64,000 nt of DNA from Pseudovibrio axinellae. Its GTDB lineage: Bacteria; Pseudomonadota; Alphaproteobacteria; Rhizobiales; Stappiaceae. A program made the translations under genes and the position numbers. Below are positions 36,797 to 46,379 of this stretch, piece by piece. Location of the stretch: the NCBI RefSeq assembly GCF_900110875.1, contig NZ_FOFM01000002.1, positions 620,001 through 684,000 on the forward strand, read 5' to 3'. Under the pieces are notes generated by a model. The model saw only the letters and a program-made list of their open reading frames with translations. It made no database searches and was not told the origin of the DNA. The number at the start of each line of letters is the position of its first letter. Position 1 is the stretch's first letter.

Positions 36797-37687
36797 ATGG
36801 CAAATTTGTATACCAACCCGAACCTTAACGCAGAGGCTGCGCAGGCCGATACCGACCTGCCAAGCACTAAAGTGCCTCCCAAAAGCGCACCTGTGATCAC
36901 GCAGGTCTCCGTAAACGGTGTACTTATCTCCGAACAGGATATTTTGGCTGAAGCTCAAAACCACCCAGCCGAAAATCCCGGGCAAGCTGTTCAGGCTGCC
37001 GCAAGAGCCTTGGTTGTCCGCGAGCTTCTTTTGCAACAAGCAAATGCGATAGGTCTGGAAATTACGCCGCACACGAGCAAAAATGGCAGTGAGACGGATG
37101 AGGATGCAGCGATTAGAGAGCTGATAGATCAGGAAGTGGAAGTGCCTTCCGCTTCAAAGGAAGAGTGTGAGCGCTATTACCAGAACAACAAGGCTCGTTT
37201 CAGCTCAGAGCCGATCTACGAAGCGCGACACATATTGTTTGCGGCAGGGTCCGACCAGCATACCGCGCGCAGCATAGCCAAAACACGGGCTCACGATGTG
37301 ATTGAGCTGCTCCAAATTAAACCAGAGGCCTTTGCAGATATGGCGAAGGAATATTCTGCCTGTCCCTCAAAAGAAGCCGGTGGAAACCTAGGGCAGCTGA
37401 CAAAGGGCAGTACAGTACCTGAGTTTGAAGCGGCGCTTCAATTGATGCAAGCTGGCCAGATGACAGAGCAGCCAATTGAAACCAAATTTGGCTATCACGT
37501 GATTTTCCTTAATCGTAAGATTGAAGGAAAAGCGATGCCCTTTGAAAATGTCGAGGAAACTATAAAAGCATGGTTGGAGGCTGCAAGTTGGTCAAAGGCC
37601 GTCTCTCAGTATATTGGTATTCTGGCAGGAGCTGCCGAATTGGAAGGCGTTGATCTTTTCGGTTCACAAAGCCCGCTGGTGCAGTAA
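36797..37687 (+). CDS. Parvulin-type peptidyl-prolyl isomerase of the nitrate operon
   Basis: A 296-residue rotamase of the PpiC/NifM type. The N-terminal half is a helical chaperone-like region (QVSVNGVLISEQDILAEAQNH; AARALVVRELLLQQA). The parvulin domain is at about 140-250 (YEARHILFAA; FADMAKEYSACPSKEAGGNLG; PIETKFGYHVIFL). No signal peptide is seen, so it probably works in the cytoplasm. The ATG at 36797 starts just after narI. The longer frame from 36704 would sit inside narI. A rotamase gene after narGHJI is common in several proteobacteria and suggests help in folding the reductase. Confidence 0.9.
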   Translation: MANLYTNPNLNAEAAQADTDLPSTKVPPKSAPVITQVSVNGVLISEQDILAEAQNHPAENPGQAVQAAARALVVRELLLQQANAIGLEITPHTSKNGSETDEDAAIRELIDQEVEVPSASKEECERYYQNNKARFSSEPIYEARHILFAAGSDQHTARSIAKTRAHDVIELLQIKPEAFADMAKEYSACPSKEAGGNLGQLTKGSTVPEFEAALQLMQAGQMTEQPIETKFGYHVIFLNRKIEGKAMPFENVEETIKAWLEAASWSKAVSQYIGILAGAAELEGVDLFGSQSPLVQ

Positions 37688-37850
37688 AGGGGCCGGTGTC
37701 CCCTAGAGAGAGCGCCTACGTACTAATCGATATGCTTGGATAATCACTAAGCTATTGATCTCTAGCATTTTATTCTTGATCAAACAGGATTAGAGTTCCT
37801 TTCTGAGTTTTCCCGTGATGTCTCGGGATCCTGCGTTCTGGGAGAAAAAA

Positions 37851-38843
37851 GTGTCGAAACTGAACTGGGGCTTTTTGGGAACAAGCTTTATATCGCTTAC
37901 AATGGCAGACGCCTTGCAAGCGGAGGGCTCTACACGGATACATTCGGTTGCCGGGCGCTCAGAAGTGCCGCTGAAAGTATTTGCAGAGAAATACGATGTT
38001 GAACACACCTACGATAACTTTGACGAGCTGATCGAAGACGACGTCGTAGATATTATCTACATTGCACTCCCCAACCATATCCATCATGAATACGTGATAA
38101 AGGCAGCAAATGCGGGTAAGGCAATACTCTGCGAAAAGTCGCTGTCCATTGATATGGAAAAAACGGACCAGGCTCTGCGTGCAGTCGCAGATAACGAAGT
38201 CTTCTTTGTTGAAGGGCTGATGTACCTGAACCACCCTTTCACAGCAGCTATTCGTGATGTCATTACTTCTGGTGAGCTGGGGGAGATCCAATCCATATCC
38301 GCTCAGTACTGCGCTGATATTGCCCAGTTTGTTAATCCGCAAAGCAAAGGGGCACTTTATAACCTTGGCTGCTATCCAATATCTTTGATGCACCTGTTGT
38401 TGCAAAGTGACTTCACAAATCACATTTTTGATAACTACGAGATCTCAGCGATGGGGCGGCGTGGCACAGACGGGAATATCTGCGAGTCGGCCGCGAGCAT
38501 TCGCTTGGATAATGGAGTTGTTTGTCAGCTGCATACGGCAGAAGACTACGGTTTGCATGCAAGCTTCACAGTGTTGGGTTCAAAAGCAAGCTTGGTGTTG
38601 AATTCAAACCCTTGGTTGCCGGAAGCTGAAGGTAATACCTTCACCGTGACACCCTATGAAAAGGTAGGTGATGTCCGCACAGTCACAGCAGAAGGCAATG
38701 CGTTTATCTATCAGGTAAGAGCAATCAGAGAAGCCATTGAAGCTGGCAAAAAAGCACTGGAGCGACCTGCTCCAAATCTGGAAGACAGCCGCCAGATCAT
38801 GCAACTCCTGACTGATTGGGAAGCAGCAACCGTCACGTCCTAG
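37851..38843 (+). CDS. Gfo/Idh/MocA-family oxidoreductase
   Basis: A 330-residue NAD(P)-dependent oxidoreductase. The N-terminal Rossmann fold reads LNWGFLGTSFISLTMADAL. The family motif EKP appears as ILCEKSLSID, where the proline is replaced by serine. A C-terminal alpha/beta domain follows (GALYNLGCYPISLMH, a helix that usually carries the catalytic residues). A GTG at 37851 with GGGAG six bases upstream is preferred over the ATG at 37815. Sugars, inositol or dihydrodiols are possible substrates. It stands between the nitrate operon and the ABC operon with its own spacing. Confidence 0.88.
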   Translation: MSKLNWGFLGTSFISLTMADALQAEGSTRIHSVAGRSEVPLKVFAEKYDVEHTYDNFDELIEDDVVDIIYIALPNHIHHEYVIKAANAGKAILCEKSLSIDMEKTDQALRAVADNEVFFVEGLMYLNHPFTAAIRDVITSGELGEIQSISAQYCADIAQFVNPQSKGALYNLGCYPISLMHLLLQSDFTNHIFDNYEISAMGRRGTDGNICESAASIRLDNGVVCQLHTAEDYGLHASFTVLGSKASLVLNSNPWLPEAEGNTFTVTPYEKVGDVRTVTAEGNAFIYQVRAIREAIEAGKKALERPAPNLEDSRQIMQLLTDWEAATVTS

Positions 38844-39453
38844 TGTGGATATAGCGTAAGAATGGGAAAGTGCTATGGCACTTTTCTGGGCGCTCCTTGG
38901 AGGGCTGCCGATACATTCAAGAATGGTTGTTCTAAAGCTCCTTTCATCTGTTTTATGTGAGACATTGTGTTTGCTGCGCAGACACATTGATAGAAAACTT
39001 GCGCGCATTCAACTCTCCAGTCGTAGATAAAGCTATATATTTTATGCGGTTAAATGGTGTTGTGAAATAAATTTTAGTACATGGAATTTATTTCAGAATA
39101 TTATTGATTGAAATTTTTGGACCGAAAAGTAGAGTTTTATATAGTTGCTTCGATTCGAGTGTTTATTTGACGACGAAGCCAATCCACAGCTATGTTGTGG
39201 ATCCACGTTATTTGTTTTGTCGGTAAACAACTGAATACCAAAAGAAAAGTGATGTGTGTTTTGCATTTAATAAAGTGAATTCATGCAAAATACTTCTGAG
39301 GCACCTAGTCATTAGCCGCTTTGTCTCGTATACAGCCATTTTGAATGCCTTTGTCTTAAGCAGGACACTTTCACCAAAAATGCGAGATAAGGCAGATTGC
39401 GGCTGCAGTCTGGTCTGTAGCCCTGCGCGAATTATTGATCTCAGGAGGTGTGC
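38844..39453. other. Intergenic; weak hairpin and promoter region of the ABC operon
   Basis: No gene is supported. AAAGTGC (38867-38873) pairs with GCACTTT (38878-38884) and ends in TTCT, a weak terminator for the oxidoreductase gene. The rest is AT-rich and must hold the promoter of the BMP operon. I looked for a purine-type riboswitch core before the binding-protein gene and did not recognise one. Confidence 0.45.
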
Positions 39454-40464
39454 ATGTTTGCAACACGTTTGAACGGCATCGCGAGACGTTACGTCCTCGC
39501 AGCCGTGGCTGTTTTTGCGGCCGCTATCATGGTTTCTTCTCCGCTAAAAGTTTTGGCAGATGAACCGCTTAAAGTCGCAGCAATTTACACTGTTCCTGTT
39601 GAACAGCAATGGGTTGGCCGTATTCACCAGGCGCTGACTGCAGCAGCTGAACGCGGCGAAATCACCTACGTTTATTCAGAAAACACTGCAAATACGGACT
39701 ACGAGCGCGTGATGCGTGAGTATGCTGAAGCTGGCAATCAGCTTATCGTCGGCGAGGCTTTTGCAGTAGAACGTGCAGCACGCAATGTGGCAGCAGAATA
39801 CCCAGATACTGCGTTTCTCATGGGCTCTTCTTTCCCGGCAGCTGAACCAAACTTCGCGGTGTTTGATAACTTCATTCATGAGCCATCTTACCTTTCTGGC
39901 ATGATCGCTGGTGCAAAGACCAAGTCCAACAAAATCGGCATGATTGGTGGTTTTGCAATCCCGGAAGTCAATCGTCTGATGCACGCATTCATGAATGGCG
40001 CTAAGGCAGTGAATCCGGATGTGAAGTTTACGGTCAACTTCATTAACTCCTGGTATGACCCGCCAAAAGCAAAAGAAACTGCTTACGCCATGATCGATTC
40101 AGGCGCTGACGTGCTTTACGCAGAACGCTTTGGTGTTTCTGACGCCGCAATGGAAAAGGGTATCTTCGCGATCGGTAACGTGACCGACACGGCTGCTGAT
40201 TACCCGAACACCATTCTTGCTTCTGCTATCTGGCACATGGAACCAACTGTAGATACAGCGATCGCCGCTGTAAAAGCGGGAACCTTCACAGCTGAGGATT
40301 ACGGCAAGTACTCCTTCATGGGCCAGGGTGGTGGTACTCTGGTTATTGACGACACCTTGGTAGATGCTGATCTGCTTGGTAGGGTCAAGGCTGTAGAAGC
40401 GACCATTTTGGATGGCTCCTTCACTGTTGACATCAACGACGAAGAACCAAAGTCCTCCATGTAA
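39454..40464 (+). CDS. BMP-family ABC transporter substrate-binding protein
   Basis: A 336-residue exported binding protein of the BMP/Med family, which binds nucleosides and related compounds. The signal peptide is MFATRLNGIARRYVLAAVAV plus a hydrophobic run, with cleavage near LADEPLK (about residue 32). Typical blocks are EQQWVGRIHQALTAAAERG, YPDTAFLMGSS, IGMIGGFAIPEVNRL and GADVLYAE. AGGAGG lies five bases before the ATG at 39454. There is no lipobox, so it is a free periplasmic protein. It leads the ABC operon. Confidence 0.93.
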   Translation: MFATRLNGIARRYVLAAVAVFAAAIMVSSPLKVLADEPLKVAAIYTVPVEQQWVGRIHQALTAAAERGEITYVYSENTANTDYERVMREYAEAGNQLIVGEAFAVERAARNVAAEYPDTAFLMGSSFPAAEPNFAVFDNFIHEPSYLSGMIAGAKTKSNKIGMIGGFAIPEVNRLMHAFMNGAKAVNPDVKFTVNFINSWYDPPKAKETAYAMIDSGADVLYAERFGVSDAAMEKGIFAIGNVTDTAADYPNTILASAIWHMEPTVDTAIAAVKAGTFTAEDYGKYSFMGQGGGTLVIDDTLVDADLLGRVKAVEATILDGSFTVDINDEEPKSSM

Positions 40465-40472
40465 GAGACGGC

Positions 40473-40500
40473 GGGCCGGGGGGATATCTCGGCCCTTCTT
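40473..40500 (+). terminator. Intercistronic hairpin between binding protein and ATPase
   Basis: GGGCCG (40473-40478) pairs with CGGCCC (40490-40495), followed by TTCTT. Hairpins here often give partial termination or mRNA protection so that the binding protein is made in excess over the transporter. Confidence 0.6.
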
Positions 40501-40543
40501 GCTGGCGTAAGCCGCCATCTTTTTGTCAGGCCAAGGGTATCCC

Positions 40544-42091
40544 ATGCCAGAAACTGAGACCGTGCATCCGCTTTTATCTCTGCAAAACATCACCAAGATC
40601 TTTGGAGATCTGGTTGCCAATGGAAACGTCAATCTGGACCTGCATGCAGGCGAGATTGTTGCATTGTTGGGGGAGAACGGAGCAGGTAAGACCACGCTCA
40701 TGAACATCCTCTTCGGTCACTACGTGGCGGATGAAGGCCGTGTGATGGTGCGCACCTCCTCAGGCACCCTTGTTGATCTGGAGCCAGGTGCTCCTCAGGC
40801 CGCTCTGGAAGCTGGAATTGGCATGGTTCATCAGCACTTTACGCTGGCTGAGAACCTGACTGGACTGGAAAACATTGTCCTTGGCACAGAGAGCCTGTTT
40901 GCGCGCAAGTTCAGTCGCTCCAAAGCAAGGGCAAAGTTGCAGGAGTTGATGCAAAGCTCAGGCCTGGAAGTTGACCTGGACCTGCGCGTTTCCAAGTTGG
41001 CTGTGGGTGAGCGCCAGCGGGTGGAGATCCTCAAAGCTCTTTATCGCGATGCCAGAATTCTGGTGCTGGATGAACCCACTGCGGTTCTTACGCCTCAGGA
41101 GTCCGATAGCCTTTTCAATACCTTGAAGCTTCTTGCAGCCAAGGGCATGGCAATCATCTTCATCTCTCACAAAATGGCTGAGGTTTTGGGCGCATCAGAT
41201 CGTGTTGCTGTTCTCAGGGGAGGGCGCATTGTTGCTGACCTTCCAACCTCACAGTGTGATCGCCACAAGCTTGCTGAGCTCATGGTGGGGCATGCGGTCC
41301 AGATGGCCGAGCGTGAACCTGGCAACCCAGGCGAAGAAATACTTGTTTTCAAGGGTGTTAGCGCCGGTGAAGGCCGTGAGCTGATTGAGAACGTAAACCT
41401 CTCGCTCCGCAAAGGCGAAATCATTGGCCTTGCAGGTGTCTCAGGCAATGGTCAGAGCATGCTGGCGAAAGTCTTGTCTGGCTTGGAAGAGCCAACTGCT
41501 GGCGCTGTGACGCTGGGCAGTCAGCCACTAAAAGCAAATGCTGCTGCGGCCATTCAATCCGGAGTGGCTCGAATTCCGGAAGACAGACATCACGATGGCA
41601 TTGTTGGCGCGATGTCGGTGGAGGAAAACCTCGTTCTGGAAGAAATCCGCAAGCCAGCTTATCAGCGCTTTGGTTTGCTGCGATTCAACGAAATTCGCAA
41701 GCGTGCTCAAGAAGCTATCAAGGCCTACGACATTCGCTGCTCTGGCCCGCTTGCTGTCTCGCGGTTGCTTTCTGGCGGGAATATCCAAAAGATCGTTCTT
41801 GCAAGAACTCTGGATCAGGAACCAGCTATTGTGCTGGCGGCGCAACCGTCTCGCGGGTTGGATGTTGGGGCGACGGCTGATGTGCATCGCCGTTTGCAAG
41901 AAGCGCGTGACAGAGGGGCTGGTGTGCTTCTTATCTCAGAAGATCTGGATGAACTCTTTCAGCTCTCAGATCGCATTGCGGTGATACATCGTGGGCATGT
42001 CAGTGAACCAATGGCGAGTGAAGAGCTCGACAAAAAGCAAGTTGGGCTGATGATGGCAGGGCACTCTGCAAAAGGGGAACAAGCAGCATGA
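40544..42091 (+). CDS. ABC transporter ATP-binding protein with two nucleotide-binding domains
   Basis: A 515-residue double ATPase of the sugar/nucleoside importer type. Domain 1 has Walker A GENGAGKTT near 45-53, signature LAVGERQRVEI and Walker B ARILVLDEPTAVL. Domain 2 has a degenerate Walker A (GVSGNGQSML), signature LSGGNIQKIVLAR and VLAAQPSRGLDVGA, where the Walker B glutamate is replaced by glutamine. This asymmetry is common in the family. The ATG at 40544 has AAGGGT six bases upstream. Its stop overlaps the first permease (ATGA). Confidence 0.94.
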   Translation: MPETETVHPLLSLQNITKIFGDLVANGNVNLDLHAGEIVALLGENGAGKTTLMNILFGHYVADEGRVMVRTSSGTLVDLEPGAPQAALEAGIGMVHQHFTLAENLTGLENIVLGTESLFARKFSRSKARAKLQELMQSSGLEVDLDLRVSKLAVGERQRVEILKALYRDARILVLDEPTAVLTPQESDSLFNTLKLLAAKGMAIIFISHKMAEVLGASDRVAVLRGGRIVADLPTSQCDRHKLAELMVGHAVQMAEREPGNPGEEILVFKGVSAGEGRELIENVNLSLRKGEIIGLAGVSGNGQSMLAKVLSGLEEPTAGAVTLGSQPLKANAAAAIQSGVARIPEDRHHDGIVGAMSVEENLVLEEIRKPAYQRFGLLRFNEIRKRAQEAIKAYDIRCSGPLAVSRLLSGGNIQKIVLARTLDQEPAIVLAAQPSRGLDVGATADVHRRLQEARDRGAGVLLISEDLDELFQLSDRIAVIHRGHVSEPMASEELDKKQVGLMMAGHSAKGEQAA

Positions 42092-43179
42092 TCCGGTTTG
42101 AACCTCGCACAAACGTTTCGTCTCTCTTCGCGCTGGCCCTGCCGATTGTCGCGGGAATCACCGCACTTGCGCTGGCAGCAATTCCGATTGCAGCGGCAGG
42201 GGGAGAAGTTTTTGCAGCTTACGGGCATATCTTTAAGGGCGCATTCGGCTCAAAGTTCGCGTTTTCAGAGCTTTTGGCCCGCGCGACACCGTTGATCTTC
42301 ACCGGTCTTGCAGTCAGTGTTGCTTTTCGCGCAAAGCTTTGGAACATCGGGGCAGAGGGACAGCTCTATGTGGGAGCATTGGCAGCCGTTGCCATTGGTT
42401 CTGGTGCAATCTCGGCCCCCTCTTACATCATGATCCCGCTGATAATGCTGGCAGGTATGATCGCCGGTGGCACCTTGATGCTTGTCCCAACATTACTGAA
42501 GACGCGTCTGGGCGCAGATGAGGTGGTAACGACCCTTCTGCTCAATTTCGTGGTTCTGCTTTTTGTGCAAATGATGCTCGAAGGGCCGATGAAAGACCCT
42601 ATGGGCATGGGCTGGCCGCAATCAGAGCCGATGACAAGTGCTGCAACCCTGCCAAAAATGATGGCCCGAATGCGCGTGCATTGGGGGCTGGTGATTGCGT
42701 TGGTGTCCGCACTGGTAATCTATATCATGATGAAGCGCAGCGTTTGGGGGTTTGAAATCCGTGCAACGGGTGAGAACGTCTCTGCCGCAAAACATGCTGG
42801 CATTCCAGTCACCTCCACCTTCATCAAAGTCGGCTTGATTTCCGGTGCACTTGCAGGCCTTGCTGGCGTCAGCGAAGTCGCTGGCCTCAAAGGCTATTTG
42901 ACAGCAGATATTTCCCCAGGCTTTGGCTACACAGGCATTGTGGTTGCAATGCTTGCAGGCCTCTCGCCTCTTGGTGTTGTCATTGCTGCGATCTTCATTG
43001 CGGCAGTCTTTGTCGGCGCAGATAGTATGAGCAGGGCAATGGGCGTTTCCAGTTACATTGCAGACCTCATAGTGGCCTTGTCTTTGATTTGCGTGCTCAT
43101 TTCCAGCCTGTTCGTTCGCTTTAAAGTGCGGTTCGTGAATCCCAAAAAAACAAAGCTAACTGCCAAGGGAGACGCTTAA
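42088..43179 (+). CDS. BMP-type ABC transporter permease, first subunit
   Basis: A 363-residue inner-membrane permease (BPD_transp_2 family, YufP-like) with about nine to ten helices. AKLWNIGAEGQLYVGALAAV and RLGADEVVTTLLLNFVVLLF are family blocks. GFEIRATGENVSAAKHAGI is the cytoplasmic loop thought to contact the ATPase. It begins inside the ATPase stop and ends three bases before the second permease start, so the three are made together. Confidence 0.93.
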   Translation: MIRFEPRTNVSSLFALALPIVAGITALALAAIPIAAAGGEVFAAYGHIFKGAFGSKFAFSELLARATPLIFTGLAVSVAFRAKLWNIGAEGQLYVGALAAVAIGSGAISAPSYIMIPLIMLAGMIAGGTLMLVPTLLKTRLGADEVVTTLLLNFVVLLFVQMMLEGPMKDPMGMGWPQSEPMTSAATLPKMMARMRVHWGLVIALVSALVIYIMMKRSVWGFEIRATGENVSAAKHAGIPVTSTFIKVGLISGALAGLAGVSEVAGLKGYLTADISPGFGYTGIVVAMLAGLSPLGVVIAAIFIAAVFVGADSMSRAMGVSSYIADLIVALSLICVLISSLFVRFKVRFVNPKKTKLTAKGDA

Positions 43180-43182
43180 GTC

Positions 43183-44124
43183 ATGGAATATATTGATATT
43201 CTTCTCTCTGCGAATTTTTGGGCTGCTGCCATTCGCATCGCAACCCCGCTCATCTTCGGCGTGCTTGGTGCATTGGTGTGTGAGCGCGCTGGTGTTCTCA
43301 ACCTCGGCATCGAGGGGATTTTTGTCGTTGGTGCAATGTGTGGCTGGATGGCGGTCTGGCTCGGCGCAGGTCTGTGGGGCGGTGTCCTCATAGCGGCACT
43401 GGCAGGAGCATTATTTGGATTGCTGCATGGAATCTTGACCGTACCACTGGGGCTCTCTCAGCACGTATCCGGTCTTGGTATAACCATGTTCGCCACATCG
43501 GTGAGCTACTTCACCTACCGCACGGCCTTGCCAAAGGTTTCCAGCCCACCACGTATCGATGCATTCCAGCCGCTTGATATCCCAGTGCTTTCAGACCTTC
43601 CATTCATTGGTCCAGCCCTGTTCCAGCAAACCGCGATGACGTTTCTTGCACTCGCTATGGTGCTGGTGGTCGGTTACGTGCTCTACCGCACGCCGCTTGG
43701 TCTTGCGATCCGGGCGGTTGGGGATAACCCATCTGCTGTCGAGGCACAGGGCCTTTCCGTGTTTGCTCTGCGTATAGGCGCAATCATGGCAGGCTCTGCT
43801 CTTATGGCGCTGGGCGGTGCATTCCTCACCATGTCCGCCTTTGATGCGTTCTTCTTTGGCATGATCAGCGGTCGTGGCTGGATTTGTATCGCTCTGGTGG
43901 TGTTTGCCAGCTGGCGACCGGGAAAAGCTTTGCTCGGAGCGCTTCTTTTTGGTGCATTCGATGCCTTCCAGATCCGTTTACAGAACGAGGTTGGAGCGGT
44001 TGTTCCCTCGCAGGTCTTCCTGATGATCCCGTATCTGTTGTCGATCATCGCCTTGGTGCTTGTGGCTCGTAAAGCTGATTATCCCCGCGCGTTGTTGCAA
44101 CCTTATTTCCGTGGTCAGCGCTAA
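43183..44124 (+). CDS. BMP-type ABC transporter permease, second subunit
   Basis: A 313-residue permease (YufQ-like) pairing with the first. It has about eight helices, the block AGVLNLGIEGIFVVGAM and the loop LGLAIRAVGDNPSAVEAQGL. It is shorter than the first permease, as is usual. GGGAG precedes the ATG. Confidence 0.93.
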   Translation: MEYIDILLSANFWAAAIRIATPLIFGVLGALVCERAGVLNLGIEGIFVVGAMCGWMAVWLGAGLWGGVLIAALAGALFGLLHGILTVPLGLSQHVSGLGITMFATSVSYFTYRTALPKVSSPPRIDAFQPLDIPVLSDLPFIGPALFQQTAMTFLALAMVLVVGYVLYRTPLGLAIRAVGDNPSAVEAQGLSVFALRIGAIMAGSALMALGGAFLTMSAFDAFFFGMISGRGWICIALVVFASWRPGKALLGALLFGAFDAFQIRLQNEVGAVVPSQVFLMIPYLLSIIALVLVARKADYPRALLQPYFRGQR

Positions 44125-44157
44125 GCTGAAACCGGCTCCAAGCAAAAGGCAGTGGTT

Positions 44158-45453
44158 ATGTCACTAGACTTACTCGTAAAAAACGCGGTTCTGACCACCG
44201 GCGAAACTGGTGTCGACATCGCGGTCAAAGGCGGCAAAATAACTGCCATCGAGAAGGATATTACCGCAGACGCCGGGCAAGTGATTGAGGCGCAGGGGCA
44301 GCTTGTATCCGCGCCCTTTATCGACCCGCATTTCCATATGGATGCAACGCTCTCGCTGGGCTTGCCGCGCATGAACGAAAGCGGCACCTTGCTGGAAGGC
44401 ATCAGCCTGTGGGGAGAGCTGAAACCACTGCTCACCATTGATGCTGTTGTTGAACGGGCTTTGCGTTATTGCGACCTTGCTGTTTCGCAGGGCCTGTTGG
44501 CAATCCGCTCTCATGTGGATGTCTGTGATGATCGCCTATTAGGTGTTGAAGCGCTGCTGGACGTGAAGCAACGCATTGCGCCCTATATCGATTTGCAGCT
44601 GGTTGCCTTTCCGCAAGATGGCTTCTACCGCTCTGCGACTACTAAGAGCAACTTGCTCCGCGCGCTGGATATGGGCGTGGATGTTGTTGGCGGCATTCCG
44701 CATTTTGAACGCACCATGAATGATGGTACGCGCTCTGTCACGGCCTTGATGGAGATTGCAGCAAAACGCGGACTACGCGTGGATATGCACTGCGACGAAT
44801 CCGATGATCCAATGTCTCGTCATATAGAGACACTTGCTGTTGAAACCCAGCGCTTGGGTATGCAAGGGCGTGTGACCGGGTCGCACCTGACCTCAATGCA
44901 CTCCATGGATAATTACTACGTTTCCAAACTCCTGCCACTCATGGCAGAGGCAGATGTTCATGCAATCGCTAACCCGCTGATTAACATCATGCTTCAGGGC
45001 CGTCATGACACCTACCCGAAACGCAGGGGCCAAACGCGGGTGCGCGAATTGCGGGACTATGGGATCACCGTTGGCTTTGGCCATGATTGCGTGATGGACC
45101 CATGGTACTCGCTGGGCAACGCAGACATGCTGGAAGTCGCCAGTATGGGCCTGCATGTAGGCCAGCTCGCCAGCCGTGATGACCTGCGCTATAGTTTTGA
45201 GGCGGTGACCACAAACTCGGCCAAAATCATGGGCTTAGAGGATTACGGCGTCAAAGTTGGCGGCAATGCGGATTTCGTTCTTTTGCAGGCACATGATGCG
45301 ATCGAGGCAATCCGCCTGAAGGCAACCCGCTTGGCGGTCGTGCGTCGTGGCAAGGTTATCGCTCAAACAGCGCCACGTCTCACCAACCTGTCGTTGGAAG
45401 GTCGTCCGAAAACTGTGAATGCGGCGGATTACTCACCCCATACCAATGCCTGA
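44158..45453 (+). CDS. Cytosine-deaminase-like amidohydrolase
   Basis: A 432-residue metal-dependent hydrolase related to CodA. The metal ligands are visible: HFHMD near 61-65, MHCDESDD near 208-215, GSHLTSMHSM near 239-248 and the aspartate in FGHDCVMDPW. In Escherichia coli CodA the last motif reads HDDVFDPW, so the second aspartate (D314 there), which helps recognise the pyrimidine, is cysteine here. A ring other than cytosine may be the substrate. The ATG at 44158 has AAGGC upstream. It follows the permeases after 33 bases, so the imported compound is its likely substrate. Confidence 0.85.
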   Translation: MSLDLLVKNAVLTTGETGVDIAVKGGKITAIEKDITADAGQVIEAQGQLVSAPFIDPHFHMDATLSLGLPRMNESGTLLEGISLWGELKPLLTIDAVVERALRYCDLAVSQGLLAIRSHVDVCDDRLLGVEALLDVKQRIAPYIDLQLVAFPQDGFYRSATTKSNLLRALDMGVDVVGGIPHFERTMNDGTRSVTALMEIAAKRGLRVDMHCDESDDPMSRHIETLAVETQRLGMQGRVTGSHLTSMHSMDNYYVSKLLPLMAEADVHAIANPLINIMLQGRHDTYPKRRGQTRVRELRDYGITVGFGHDCVMDPWYSLGNADMLEVASMGLHVGQLASRDDLRYSFEAVTTNSAKIMGLEDYGVKVGGNADFVLLQAHDAIEAIRLKATRLAVVRRGKVIAQTAPRLTNLSLEGRPKTVNAADYSPHTNA

Positions 45454-45645
45454 AAGGGGGACATCACCCCCTCAAGTGAGTTTGCGTTGTAATGTGCGTT
45501 GGTTTGCGTGGAATGCGTTTTTTCTGAACTGTTTTGTTTCGAAGCAAAACCGAAGCGCAAGCCCTAAATAAAACTATCCCCCTTGCCCTCAGAGCTGGTT
45601 ATGATGAACTTGTCTGAGCAGTTGAATGACTGGAAGGGGAGATCG

Positions 45646-46374
45646 ATGGAACGTATTTCTGCAAGCAAGTGGTACCGCACCACACGGATGGCGGATGACA
45701 TCACGCTGATCGATGAGCCTTACATCAAGCAATTCTACCGCTGTAACATCTGGCATATTCGGGGCAGGCACAAAGATCTTCTCGTTGACAGTGGCATGGG
45801 TGTTGTCAGCCTACGTGAGCATGTGGCTCTGACCGCTGAAAAGTCGGTCATGGCTGTGGCCAGCCACACGCATTTTGATCATATTGGTTGCCACCACGAA
45901 TTTCCTCATCGACTGGTCCATAAAGCCGAAGCGGAGCTACTGGCGCACCCAACCCGCAAGAACACACTGGCTGACCCTTATGTGAGCGATAACATTTTCG
46001 ACGCTCTCCCGCCTCAGCCCTATAAGTCCAGCGAGTATGCTGTCAAACCAGCCCCTGCCAGTCATTTGCTGGAGGATGGCGAGGTGCTGACCATCGGTGA
46101 TCGCCACTTCGAGGTGGTTCATACTCCGGGCCATTCACCGGGCGGGATAGCGCTTTGGGAAAAGGCGACTGAAACGCTGATCGCGGGGGATATCGTATAT
46201 GATGGCCCACTCGTAACGGACTGCTACCACTCAGACATGGGCGATTACATCGCCAGCATGAAGCGCTTGCTCGATATTCCAGTGCGCACCATTCATGGAG
46301 GCCACTTCCCCAGCTTTGACGGTCAACGGCTGCACGAAATCATAAATGACTTCCTGAAGGAACACGACAAGTAA
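45646..46374 (+). CDS. Metallo-beta-lactamase-fold hydrolase
   Basis: A 242-residue protein with the metal-binding signature SHTHFDHIGCHHEF near 74-87 (HxHxDH). The later ligands are HTPGHSPGGIAL, AGDIVYDGPL and IHGGHFPSF. It resembles glyoxalase II-like and lactonase-like members without matching one. The ATG at 45646 has GGGGAG upstream; the frame could extend to 45583 but without such a site. It follows the amidohydrolase by 192 bases, with a small GGGGG/CCCCC hairpin at 45456-45471 between. A ring-opening or ester-cutting step on the imported compound is possible. Confidence 0.82.
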   Translation: MERISASKWYRTTRMADDITLIDEPYIKQFYRCNIWHIRGRHKDLLVDSGMGVVSLREHVALTAEKSVMAVASHTHFDHIGCHHEFPHRLVHKAEAELLAHPTRKNTLADPYVSDNIFDALPPQPYKSSEYAVKPAPASHLLEDGEVLTIGDRHFEVVHTPGHSPGGIALWEKATETLIAGDIVYDGPLVTDCYHSDMGDYIASMKRLLDIPVRTIHGGHFPSFDGQRLHEIINDFLKEHDK

Positions 46375-46379
46375 CAGCG

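Noticed and set aside
38844-39453. Purine-type riboswitch before the BMP binding-protein gene
   Set aside because: No recognisable three-way-junction core or conserved loop sequences could be found by eye.
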